DNA of 41,855 nt from SFHK01 sp964554795. GTDB taxonomy: Bacteria > Bacillota > Clostridia > Christensenellales > Aristaeellaceae. The stretch's first letter is position 1; the number at the start of each line of letters is the position of its first letter. A program made the position numbers and the translations under genes. Location: assembly GCA_964554795.1 (NCBI GenBank), contig CAZKQB010000029.1, forward strand, positions 1 to 41,855. The letters run 5' to 3'. Below the pieces are notes generated by a model. That model ran no database searches, had not been told where the DNA came from, and saw only the letters and a list, made by a program, of their open reading frames with translations. Positions 16,767 through 24,618 of the stretch are shown here, piece by piece.

Positions 16767-17582
16767 ATGCCTTTCATCGTATGCAAATTCGGCGGATCCT
16801 CGCTGGCGACGGGCGACCGCTTTCTGAGCGTGCGCGACATCGTCCGCAGCGACCCATCTCGCCGCGCCATTGTCGTCTCCGCACCCGGTCGGCGCAGTGG
16901 GACGGACGAAAAGGTTACCGATCTGCTCATCCGCCATTTCGAAACCGGCGACGGAGCCGCGTGGCGCGCCGTCGAAGCGCGGTTTCTGGAGATCGGCGAG
17001 ACCATCGGTCAGGATGCCGCGCCGCTTCTCCGCGAAACGCGCGAGGCGATTCTCCGAAAAGCCAGCGCCGCATTTGCCGCCGGGCGAGGAGAATACCTTT
17101 CGGCGCGCCTGCTCGCGCAGCTTCTAGGCTTCCGCTTCATCGACGCTGCGGATTGCGTGCGCTTTTCCGAGTACGGCGCGTTCGACCGGGCCGCCACACG
17201 GCGCGAAATGCTTCACTGCCTGTGTGGCGAGCCGTTCGTACTGCCCGGCTTTTACGGTGCCGACGCCGCCAATCGCGCGTTCGTATTTCCGCGCGGCGGC
17301 GGCGACATCACCGGAGCACTCGTGGCCGCGAGCCTCGGCGCCGACGTCTATGAGAACTGGACGGACGTAGACGGCGTATACGACCGCGACCCCGCCGTCG
17401 ATCCCCGCGCACGCAGACAGCGCCGCCTGACCTACGATCAGATGGAAGCGCTGGCCGCCGCCGGCGCAAACGTGCTTCACCCGGACAGTCTGCGCCCCGC
17501 ACGGGAGAAGGGCATTCCGCTTCACGTGCGCAGCAGCTTTCTTCCGCAGGCATGCGGCACATGGATTTCCGGAACGACCTGA
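16767..17582 (+). CDS. Aspartate kinase catalytic domain, lacking ACT regulatory domains
   Basis: Phosphorylates aspartate as the first step toward lysine, threonine and methionine. The 271-aa protein begins with FIVCKFGGSS, then VVSAPGRR and DEKVTDLL, followed by the substrate region and the C-terminal catalytic block GADVYENWTDVDGVYDRDP and ANVLHPDSL. It ends right after HVRSSF...GTWIS, where family members continue into two ACT domains (total 400-450 aa). It may therefore be free of feedback control, depend on a separate regulator, or be decaying. GGGAGGGGG precedes the ATG at 16767; the longer in-frame reading upstream passes through the palindromic repeat and is unlikely. The stop codon falls in the first unit of a tandem repeat array. 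Confidence 0.82.
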   Translation: MPFIVCKFGGSSLATGDRFLSVRDIVRSDPSRRAIVVSAPGRRSGTDEKVTDLLIRHFETGDGAAWRAVEARFLEIGETIGQDAAPLLRETREAILRKASAAFAAGRGEYLSARLLAQLLGFRFIDAADCVRFSEYGAFDRAATRREMLHCLCGEPFVLPGFYGADAANRAFVFPRGGGDITGALVAASLGADVYENWTDVDGVYDRDPAVDPRARRQRRLTYDQMEALAAAGANVLHPDSLRPAREKGIPLHVRSSFLPQACGTWISGTT

Positions 17583-17918
17583 ACCGCGAGAAGGCTATCG
17601 ACTCTGGCACGCAATACGGATTGCCGGAACCGCCTGCACCGCACGGTTGTCGCCCGACGCAAGCATGCAGCGCAGATTCCCGAAACGGCTTGCACCGCGC
17701 AAAGGCTCTCAGCGCAGGCACGCAGTGCGGATTCCCAGAACAGCCTGCACCGCGCGAAGGCTCTCAGCTCTGGCACGCAGCGCGGATTCCCGAAATGGCC
17801 TGCACCGCGCGGTTGTCGCCCGGCGCTGGCACATAGTGTGGATTCCCAGAACGGTTTGAACCGCACAGCAGCTTTCCTCCGCAGGCACGCGGATTTTCTT
17901 GAACGGTGCAAGCACCGC
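17528..17918 (+). repeat. Seven degenerate ~55-bp tandem repeats
   Basis: Units end in ACCGC at 17587, 17642, 17698, 17753, 17808, 17864 and 17918 (about 60, 55, 56, 55, 55, 56 and 54 bp). All share a core GGATTCCCRGAAC and a TGCACCGC end. Three module types are recognised by their starts: A (CAGCAGCTTTC-TCCGCAGGCA), B (AAGGCTCTCAGC) and C (CGGTTGTCGCCCG). The order is A-B-C-B-B-C-A. The first A unit encodes the last residues and the stop of the aspartokinase. There are no unique spacers, so it is not CRISPR. The following stretch 17919-18147 is AT-richer; it has no gene and only a weak promoter-like TTGCTT-N17-TATCAT near 18080-18108. Confidence 0.85.
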
Positions 17919-18147
17919 CGCGCGGGTTCGTTTCCATTCGTTTGCATTTTCTGTATGGAAGCCCCGCGCTGGCGGCCTTTTTCCGTTTGTTTTTACCAAT
18001 CGTAAACCTACGCTTATCCGCGTGAAAACGTTTCGACCGTCATGTTTTGTTTGAGTTGATTTTTCCGAAAACGTATTGCTTAATTTGGAGATTTTGACTA
18101 TCATTAGGAGGAGGTCAAACGGCCGCACGAAAAGAGAGGATCGTTTC

Positions 18148-18567
18148 ATGAACATAAAGGTGTATTATGTAAGCCCAAAGGGCTGTGCACAGGAAATCGC
18201 CGAGGCAATTGCCCGCGAGTGCCGGTGCACAAAGGAGCCCCTGATGCCCGCTTACCCGCCCGAAGGCGTAGCAATGATGTTCATCGGCTGCGAGGGCAGC
18301 AAGACTGACAAGGTAACGATGGATTTTATTTCCTCCCTGAATACGAATCGCGTGCGCAACGCCGCATTGTTCTCCTGCAGTCCCCGCCGCGACAACGTCG
18401 CCATTGAGGAAATGCGTCAGGCGCTGGAGGCGAAGGGCATTCGCGTGCTAAAGGGCTCCATGGCCTTCCCCGGCAAGGGCTTTCTGAGCGGAAAGCGGCC
18501 CGGCCCGGAGGATCTCGAAGCCGCGCGCAACTACGCGCGCGAGTGCCTGAACAGCATCAGCAAATAA
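18148..18567 (+). CDS. Flavodoxin-like protein
   Basis: A 139-aa protein with a flavodoxin-type fold: beta-strand start MNIKVYYVSPKGCAQEIAEAIAREC, resembling the FMN phosphate-binding loop, then a VAMMFIGCEGS strand and a late segment GSMAFPGKGFLSGKRPGPED. It may bind FMN and carry electrons. The ATG at 18148 has GAGAGGA upstream; in-frame sequence further upstream lacks a ribosome site. It stands alone between the repeat array and a long hairpin terminator. The redox partner is unknown. Confidence 0.7.
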   Translation: MNIKVYYVSPKGCAQEIAEAIARECRCTKEPLMPAYPPEGVAMMFIGCEGSKTDKVTMDFISSLNTNRVRNAALFSCSPRRDNVAIEEMRQALEAKGIRVLKGSMAFPGKGFLSGKRPGPEDLEAARNYARECLNSISK

Positions 18568-18581
18568 CCCCGCTCCTTCAA

Positions 18582-18639
18582 ATACGGAAGGCAGCCCTTT
18601 GGGAATACGCCCGTATCCCCGAACGGCTGCCTTCCGTAT
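18582..18639 (+). terminator. Long hairpin after the flavodoxin-like gene
   Basis: A 15-bp perfect stem ATACGGAAGGCAGCC / GGCTGCCTTCCGTAT, with a further small hairpin (GGGAATACG / CGTATCCC) in the 28-nt loop. Only a weak T tract (TGCTTT) follows. Confidence 0.6.
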
Positions 18640-18653
18640 TGCTTTCCGAATCG

Positions 18654-18683
18654 TTGACACAGCGCGGCAAAATCAAGTATAAT
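18654..18683 (+). promoter_or_regulatory. Promoter of the scpB operon
   Basis: TTGACA (18654-18659), 18-bp spacer, TATAAT (18678-18683). The predicted start near 18690 falls on the Shine-Dalgarno site of scpB, giving a leader of only about 13 nt. Confidence 0.85.
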
Positions 18684-18702
18684 ATTATCAGGTGATTTGT
18701 GT

Positions 18703-19236
18703 ATGGAAATAAACGAGCTTTGCGGAATTCTGGAATCAATTTTATATGTGGCGGGTGAGCCGGTGCGCATCGACACGCTGGCGCACGCGCTGAACCTGAC
18801 GCAAATGGAGCTGGAGCCGGCCATCGAGCAGCTGCGCGACAACTGTCTGCTCGAAAAGCGCGGTCTTCGGCTGAACCGGCACGGCATGGAAATTCAGATG
18901 TCCATCAACCCGGAATACGCCAAATATGTGGAAATGCTTTTGCAGCCGGTGCAGAAGCAGTCGCTTTCGCAGGCGGTCATGGAAACGCTTTCGATCATCG
19001 CCTACCGCCAGCCGGTCACGAAGGCCGACATCGAGGCCATTCGCGGCGTGAAGTGCGATTATTCGGTGCAGCTTCTGCTGGCGCGCGGGCTGATTCAGGA
19101 ATCGGGTCGGCGCGAAACGCTGGGCCGGCCGATTCTGTACACGACGACGGACAAATTTCTGGAGCATTTCGGTTTGGAGGGACTTTTTGACCTTCCCAAG
19201 GAAAAGCAGGAAAGCGCAGAGGAGGTACCCACGTGA
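18703..19236 (+). CDS. scpB: Segregation and condensation protein B
   Basis: A 177-aa kleisin-associated protein of the Smc-ScpAB condensin complex, with two winged-helix domains. Typical segments are ILESILYVAGEPV, LSQAVMETLSIIAYRQPVTKADIEAIRG and GRPILYTTTDKFLEHFGL. The ATG at 18703 lies 6 nt after AGGTGAT; the TTG at 18697 would abut that site. No scpA gene is adjacent, although scpA usually precedes scpB. It overlaps the next gene by 4 bp. Confidence 0.93.
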   Translation: MEINELCGILESILYVAGEPVRIDTLAHALNLTQMELEPAIEQLRDNCLLEKRGLRLNRHGMEIQMSINPEYAKYVEMLLQPVQKQSLSQAVMETLSIIAYRQPVTKADIEAIRGVKCDYSVQLLLARGLIQESGRRETLGRPILYTTTDKFLEHFGLEGLFDLPKEKQESAEEVPT

Positions 19237-19949
19237 GGCAGCATATCGACACGATCCCGGTATGGGATGCGTACAAGACGGACTGCGAATGCCCGCTGTG
19301 CGCGCTGGAGGAAACCAACGAAAGCAATTATGTGGACGCATTCATGGGCGGCAGCGTCATGGAGCCGGACGTGCGCGTAGAGGTGAACCGAAAGGGCTTC
19401 TGCGGCCGCCATTTCAAGATGATGCTGAACAACAACAACCGTCTGGGCGTAGCGCTGATGGCGCATACCTATCTGAAGGAAACCATGGCGCGGCTGGGCG
19501 AATCCTCCATGTCTGTCAATGAAGCGCCCTCACGCGCAGGTCTGTTCGGCCGCAAGGCGCCGCAGGCGGGTGCGGATCTCAAGGAAATCACCGACACCTG
19601 TATCCTGTGCGACCGACTGAACGCCACCATGGATCGCTACGTTTACACGCTGATCTACATGTGGAAGCATGAAAGCGCGTTCCGCCAGACGCTGAAGGCA
19701 AGCAAGGGGCTGTGCCTGAAGCACTACGCCGCCGTCGTCCGGCAGGCAGGCGGGCAGCTGAGCGGCGCGGAGATGCGCTCGTTCATGACGGAGCTGAACA
19801 AGGTGGAGATGGACAACCTCGCCCGCCTTGAAAAGGAGATCGAATGGTTCACGCTGAAGTTCGATCATAAAAACGCCGACAAGCCGTGGGGCACCAGCAA
19901 GGATTCGCTGGATCGCACCGTTCAGAAGCTGCGTGGCAAGTGCGTGTAG
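19233..19949 (+). CDS. DUF6062 family protein with two CxxC/CxxH modules
   Basis: A 238-aa protein of a conserved Clostridia family of unknown function. Two copies of a likely zinc-binding pattern are visible: C20-x2-C23 with C57-x2-H60, and C123-x2-C126 with C161-x2-H164. Spacing between the pairs is almost equal (33 and 34 residues), suggesting an internal duplication. An extra Cys at 18 precedes the first pair. The GTG start at 19233 overlaps the scpB stop (GTGA) and has GAGGAGG upstream. Being coupled to scpB hints at a nucleic acid or chromosome-related role, but that is inference. Confidence 0.8.
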   Translation: MRQHIDTIPVWDAYKTDCECPLCALEETNESNYVDAFMGGSVMEPDVRVEVNRKGFCGRHFKMMLNNNNRLGVALMAHTYLKETMARLGESSMSVNEAPSRAGLFGRKAPQAGADLKEITDTCILCDRLNATMDRYVYTLIYMWKHESAFRQTLKASKGLCLKHYAAVVRQAGGQLSGAEMRSFMTELNKVEMDNLARLEKEIEWFTLKFDHKNADKPWGTSKDSLDRTVQKLRGKCV

Positions 19950-19976
19950 GGCGGCATACGCCGGAAAGGAGCTCGC

Positions 19977-21986
19977 ATGCCTGAATTTCGTTTTCCCGTC
20001 ATCGGTCATGGCGGAGACTATAATCCCGATCAGTGGCTCGACCGCCCGGACGTGCTCGAGCAGGATGCGGCGCTCATGCGGGAGGCTCATTGCAACCTGA
20101 TGAGCGTAGGCATTTTCGCATGGGCGGCGCTGGAGCCGCGCGAGGGCGAATACAATTTTGCATGGCTTCGTAGCGTGCTCGACCGGCTGCACGAGACGGG
20201 CGTATCCGTGCTTCTGGCCACACCCTCCGGCGCGCGCCCGGCGTGGATGAGCCGCAAATACCCCGAGGTACTGCGCGTGGAAAACGGGCATCGCAATTTC
20301 CATGGCGGACGCGAAAACCACTGCTACACGTCGCCCGTCTACCGCCGATTTGTCTCGCGCATGAACACGCGCCTTGCCGAGGAGTTCGGCTCGCATCCTG
20401 CCGTCGTGGGCTGGCACGTATCCAACGAATACTGCGGCGAATGCCACTGCGAGCTGTGCCAGAATGCCTTCCGCGAGTGGCTGAAGCGCAAATATCAAAC
20501 GCTCGACAACCTGAACCACGCGTGGTGGACGGCGTTCTGGAGCAAGACCTTTACCGACTGGGAGGAAATTCACTCCCCGGAGCCGAACGGTGAAACACAG
20601 CTGTGCGGTCTCACGCTCGACTGGCGGCGTTTCGTGTCCGACCAGACCGTCGACTTCGTAAAATGCGAAACCGCGCCCATCCGCCGTCTTGCGCCAAGAC
20701 TGCCCGTAACGATCAACACCATGGGCTTTTTCTACGGCCTTGACTATCCCAAATTTGCGGATACGGTGGATTTCGTCGGCTACGACAGCTACCCCACGTG
20801 GGGCTCCGGAAGCGATTACGACGTGGCGCTGGAGGCCTCGTTCACGTTCGATCTGGTGCGCGGCTTTCTGAACAAGCCGTGGTCTCTGATGGAATGCACG
20901 CCCTCACAGGTAAACTGGCACGAAATCTGCCAACTCAAACGGCCGGGCATGCACACGCTCTCCTGCGTGCAGGCGCTGGCGCACGGCTCGGACACCGCCA
21001 TGATGTTCCAGTGGCGCAAAAGCCGCGGCGGCCCGGAGAAGTTCCACGGCGCGGTCGTCGGCCACGACATGACGAACCAGACGCGCACCTTCCGCGAGGT
21101 CAAGGCAACCGGCGAGCTGCTTGAAAGGCTGTCCGAAATCGTGCATTCCGAAACGAAATCGGATGTAGCCCTCATCTTCGATCAGGCAAACCGCTGGGCG
21201 CTGGACGGCGCGCAGGGACCCCGAAAGGAAAAGGACTACTTCGGCGTAACGTTTGATCACTACCGCGCGCTGTCCCGCGCGGGCATAAACGTGGACGTGA
21301 TCGACATGGAAAAGCCCTTTGACGAATATAAGCTTATCGTCGCGCCGTATCTGTACATGCTCAAGCCCGGCACAGCGGAGCGACTGACCGCGTTTGCAAA
21401 CGGCGGCGGCACGCTGGTGCTCACATTCTTCAGCGGCATCGTGGACGAAAACGACCTGTGCTTCCTGGGCGGCGCGCCCGGCCCGCTGCGTTCGCTTGCC
21501 GGCGTGTGGGCGGAGGAAACCGACGCGCTGTACGACGGGCAGGCGCACAAAATGGTGATGAAGCCCGAAAACTCGCTCGGTCTTACCGGCACATATACCT
21601 GCGGCTTCCTCGCCGACTACCTCCACGCCGAAACGGCCTCCGTTCAGGCAGAATACGGAGACGACTACGTATCCGGCACGCCCTGCCTCACGCAGAACGG
21701 CAGCGTGTGGTATATCGCCAGCCGCCCCGAAGCTCGCTTTCTGAACGATTTCTATAAGGCCCTCCTCCCCCGCGCAGGCGTAAGGCCGGTTGTCGAAGAC
21801 CTGCCCGAGGGCATGATTGCCTGCAGCCGCGAGCGGGACGGGCACAGCTATGTTTTCGTTCTCAACTTCACCGGCACGGATGCCGATGTCTGCCTGCCTT
21901 CCGGCGTGCGCCTTGATACGAACTCTCCTGCCGGAGGTATGACCACACTTCCCCCGAACGGCTTCGCCGTGATTCGCCGGGAGTAA
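19977..21986 (+). CDS. GH42 beta-galactosidase
   Basis: A 669-aa glycoside hydrolase family 42 enzyme that removes terminal beta-galactosides. The catalytic TIM barrel has acid/base Glu151 in HVSNEY and nucleophile Glu306 in LMECTPS. Cys116, Cys156, Cys158 and Cys161 match the zinc cluster of Thermus A4 enzymes. The central domain contains the trimerisation segment (FGVTFDHYRALSRAGINVDVID) and a small C-terminal domain follows. There is no signal peptide, so it acts in the cytoplasm on imported oligosaccharides. AAAGGAG precedes the ATG. It sits in the scpB-DUF6062 run, 27 bp after the previous gene, an unexpected neighbourhood for a sugar enzyme. Confidence 0.95.
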   Translation: MPEFRFPVIGHGGDYNPDQWLDRPDVLEQDAALMREAHCNLMSVGIFAWAALEPREGEYNFAWLRSVLDRLHETGVSVLLATPSGARPAWMSRKYPEVLRVENGHRNFHGGRENHCYTSPVYRRFVSRMNTRLAEEFGSHPAVVGWHVSNEYCGECHCELCQNAFREWLKRKYQTLDNLNHAWWTAFWSKTFTDWEEIHSPEPNGETQLCGLTLDWRRFVSDQTVDFVKCETAPIRRLAPRLPVTINTMGFFYGLDYPKFADTVDFVGYDSYPTWGSGSDYDVALEASFTFDLVRGFLNKPWSLMECTPSQVNWHEICQLKRPGMHTLSCVQALAHGSDTAMMFQWRKSRGGPEKFHGAVVGHDMTNQTRTFREVKATGELLERLSEIVHSETKSDVALIFDQANRWALDGAQGPRKEKDYFGVTFDHYRALSRAGINVDVIDMEKPFDEYKLIVAPYLYMLKPGTAERLTAFANGGGTLVLTFFSGIVDENDLCFLGGAPGPLRSLAGVWAEETDALYDGQAHKMVMKPENSLGLTGTYTCGFLADYLHAETASVQAEYGDDYVSGTPCLTQNGSVWYIASRPEARFLNDFYKALLPRAGVRPVVEDLPEGMIACSRERDGHSYVFVLNFTGTDADVCLPSGVRLDTNSPAGGMTTLPPNGFAVIRRE

Positions 21987-22056
21987 CGGCGGGAGGGAGT
22001 CAGCGTCCTTGTTTTAAGCCATAGCAGTGGGCGCTGCGAACTGCAAGGAGGTAGTC

Positions 22057-22857
22057 TTGTTCTATTTCACCAAACCCACGGGTGGCATTCTCGCCGGGAA
22101 GCGGCTGCTTCAGCCGCCGCCCGTCGTGCGTTTTACCATTGACGCGCCGCTCCGCATCGCTTTTATCGCCGACCTGCACGTGCGCGCGCACGCGCTGTTC
22201 ATGGCAAAGACGGCGGCGGAGACGCTTTTCGCGCTGAAGCCGGACGTGCTGCTCGTAGGCGGCGACATGGCGGAATGCGACGAGGGCGAAACGCGCGTGT
22301 TTTCGGCGCTGAAGAACGCGCTGGGCGATACGCCCGTTTTCGCCGTGCCCGGCAACAACGACGATACGCGCTTTGACCGCACGCGCGAAACACTGCGGCG
22401 GGAAATCGAGCGCTTCGGCGCGCGGCTGCTTTTGAACGAATGCGCGCGCCTAAGCGTGCGCGGCGTAAAGCTGGAAATTGCGGGCGTGGAGGACGGCCTG
22501 CGCCACGAGCCCGACGCGCGCGGCCTGTTTTCCGAAGATCCGGGCACATACCGCGTGCTCCTGTCTCACGCGCCGCACGCATTCCTGCTCGATCAGTGTC
22601 ATCCCGACCTGATGCTCAGCGGGCATACGCACGGCGGGCAATGGAACCTTTTGGGCTTTACGCCCTACAGCCTTCCGTTTTACGAGCATCGAGCGCGTTA
22701 TACCCACCTGTCCGGCCTGCGGACGATCAACGGCACTCTTTGCGCCGTGACCAACGGCGTAGGCTACAGCCGGCAGGCCCTCCGCATCAGCGCGCGGCCG
22801 GACGTAATGCTCGCCGAGGGACGAAAAGAAACATACAAAGGGGACCCCGATACATGA
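22057..22857 (+). CDS. Metallophosphoesterase (YkuE-like)
   Basis: A 266-aa calcineurin-like phosphoesterase with the metal-binding series ADLHV, GGDMAE, GNND, a late histidine (LSHAP) and GHTHGGQ. There is no clear signal peptide or membrane helix. The TTG at 22057 is chosen because AAGGAGG ends 5 nt before it; the longer frame from GTG 22027 would translate the ribosome site itself. Its stop overlaps trmB by 4 bp (ATGA). YkuE-like enzymes act on phosphodiester or lipid-linked substrates; the substrate here is unknown. Confidence 0.85.
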   Translation: MFYFTKPTGGILAGKRLLQPPPVVRFTIDAPLRIAFIADLHVRAHALFMAKTAAETLFALKPDVLLVGGDMAECDEGETRVFSALKNALGDTPVFAVPGNNDDTRFDRTRETLRREIERFGARLLLNECARLSVRGVKLEIAGVEDGLRHEPDARGLFSEDPGTYRVLLSHAPHAFLLDQCHPDLMLSGHTHGGQWNLLGFTPYSLPFYEHRARYTHLSGLRTINGTLCAVTNGVGYSRQALRISARPDVMLAEGRKETYKGDPDT

Positions 22858-23549
22858 GAATGAGAGTGAAAAAATGGGCGCGGCCGGAGCTTTCGGTTTG
22901 CCCGTATTATGTAATCGACCCGGAGGGCGCGCGCGGCCGCTGGGCGGCATGCTTTCCGAAGGCACAGCCGATTTATTTGGAGCTGGGCTGCGGCAAGGGC
23001 GTTTCTACCTGCCGGATGGCGCTGGAGGACCCCGCGCACAACTATCTGGCGGTCGATCTGATCACGTCCGTGCTGGGCGTGGCGCGCAGGAACGCCGAGG
23101 AGGCCTACCGCGGCGTGCGCGATGTGGACAACCTGATTCTGACGAACTTCCACATTGAGTACATCCATAAATACCTGTCCGAGCAGGATCGCGTGGAGCG
23201 CATTTACATCTCGTTCTGCAACCCGTGGGACAAGCGCCCCAAGCAGGCCAAGCACCGCCTGACGCATCCCCGGCAGCTTTTGCAGTACCGCGCGTTTCTG
23301 GAGGACGGCGGCGAAATCTGGTTCAAAACGGACGACGACCGCCTATTTGAGGACTCCGTGGGGTATTTCAAGGACATGGGCTTTGAAATCACTTATCTGA
23401 CGCGCGATTTGCACGCCAGCGGTTTCACGCCCAACTACGAGAGCGAGCATGAGAAGATGTTTGACGCCAAGGGCGTGCCGATCAAGTTTCTGATCGCGGT
23501 CAAAAGGCCTCTGGTCGAATTTCTCCGCGAACCCTCGCCGCATACCTGA
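22854..23549 (+). CDS. trmB: tRNA (guanine-N7-)-methyltransferase
   Basis: Makes m7G46 in tRNA using S-adenosylmethionine. The 231-aa protein has motif I YLELGCGKG, the acidic VDL strand, and the C-terminal GEIWFKTDDDRLF and FTPNYESEHE motifs. The usual DPWPKKRH signature reads NPWDKRPKQAKHRL, with Asn in place of the Asp and extra residues before the KHRL end. The ATG at 22854 overlaps the previous stop. It is the last gene of the run starting at scpB and is closed by a bidirectional terminator. Confidence 0.93.
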   Translation: MRMRVKKWARPELSVCPYYVIDPEGARGRWAACFPKAQPIYLELGCGKGVSTCRMALEDPAHNYLAVDLITSVLGVARRNAEEAYRGVRDVDNLILTNFHIEYIHKYLSEQDRVERIYISFCNPWDKRPKQAKHRLTHPRQLLQYRAFLEDGGEIWFKTDDDRLFEDSVGYFKDMGFEITYLTRDLHASGFTPNYESEHEKMFDAKGVPIKFLIAVKRPLVEFLREPSPHT

Positions 23550-23607
23550 GGATATGCGCTCCATATGCATCCTGCGCACGGATGCTATGCCGCGGTGCTT
23601 CCATTAA

Positions 23608-23645
23608 AAAGCCTCCCGGCCGGGCTTTTCCGGTCGGGAGGCTTT
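23608..23645. terminator. Bidirectional terminator between trmB and the ROK kinase
   Basis: A 16-bp stem AAAGCCTCCCGGCCGG / CCGGTCGGGAGGCTTT with one G-U pair and loop GCTTTT. On the minus strand a T5 run follows; on the plus strand TTT follows. It serves both convergent operons. Confidence 0.88.
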
Positions 23646-23658
23646 GGTATGAACGCGT

Positions 23659-24603
23659 TTATCTGCCCAGCATGGCTGCGCCGATGATGCCGGCGTCGTT
23701 GCCCAGCGTAGCAAGCGCCACGCGGGCATAGGGCATGGTCTTATAGAAGACCATGGACGGCAGGCGGCGGTTCACCGCATCGAGCAGGAACTGACCGGCG
23801 TGAGATACGCCGCCGCCCAGCACGATGACCTCGGGATCGAGGAAATTGATGATGTTTACCAGACCCGCGCACAGGTAGTAGACATAGCGCTCGAACACCT
23901 CGTTTGCTACCTCGTCGCCCGCTTTGGCGGCGTCGATGACGGTCTTGGCGGTGATGTCGTCCAGCTGACCGTTCACGCTGGCAGCAATCAGGCTTTCGGG
24001 GTGCTTCTCGGCAGCCTCGCGTCCCATGCGAATCAGCGCGGTAGCGCTGGCGTAGCGCTCCCAGCAGCCGCGGTTTCCGCAGGTGCATTTTTCGCCGTCG
24101 ATCACGGTGATCATGTGACCCAGCTCGCTGCCCACGCCGTTCGTGCCGGAATAAACCTTGCCGCCCAACACGATGCCGCCGCCCACGCCGGTACCCAGCG
24201 TGAGGAATACGCTGTTTTCAATGCCCGCGCTCACGCCGGCCACAGATTCGGCCAGACCGGCCACGGTTGCGTCATTCCCGATGTAAATGGGCTTATTGAT
24301 GGTTTCCTGCATCCATTCGATCACGGGCACCTCGTGCCAATACAGGTTCGTGCAGAACGGCACGATGCCGGTTCGCGGATCCTGAATGCCAGGCAAACCG
24401 ACGCCGATGGCCTTCACATCGTCAACCGTATAACCGCCCTTTTCAATGACCTCTAAGGACAGCTTCGCCATATCGTCCACCACGGGACGCGCGCCGCGCT
24501 CCACGAGCGTGGGGCAGGTTGCCTTGCACAGAATTTTGCCCTGCTCGTCCACCAAACCCGCCTTGATGCTGGTTCCACCCAGATCGATACCTACGTATAC
24601 CAT
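23659..24603 (-). CDS. ROK-family glucokinase/sugar kinase
   Basis: A 314-aa cytoplasmic kinase phosphorylating glucose or a related hexose. It has the ATP loop DLGGTSIKAG, the catalytic region GNDATVAGLAE, GTGVGGGIV, and the ROK zinc motif ELGHMITVIDGEKCTCGNRGCWE with His and three Cys. The length matches glucokinases of Gram-positive bacteria. It is last in a three-gene minus-strand operon with hprK and a HAD phosphatase, and would charge sugars released by the importer and GH42 enzyme. Confidence 0.92.
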   Translation of the reverse strand: MVYVGIDLGGTSIKAGLVDEQGKILCKATCPTLVERGARPVVDDMAKLSLEVIEKGGYTVDDVKAIGVGLPGIQDPRTGIVPFCTNLYWHEVPVIEWMQETINKPIYIGNDATVAGLAESVAGVSAGIENSVFLTLGTGVGGGIVLGGKVYSGTNGVGSELGHMITVIDGEKCTCGNRGCWERYASATALIRMGREAAEKHPESLIAASVNGQLDDITAKTVIDAAKAGDEVANEVFERYVYYLCAGLVNIINFLDPEVIVLGGGVSHAGQFLLDAVNRRLPSMVFYKTMPYARVALATLGNDAGIIGAAMLGR

Positions 24604-24618
24604 ATTGCCTTCCTCCCG

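Noticed and set aside
17528..17918. CRISPR array
   Set aside because: The units run head to tail with no unique spacers and are too divergent; no cas genes in the window.
17308..17947. Minus-strand open frames through the repeat array, with repeated AVQAV-like segments
   Set aside because: The ~55-bp period is not a codon multiple, so the repeated segments come from different frames; no ribosome site. They are a by-product of the DNA repeat.
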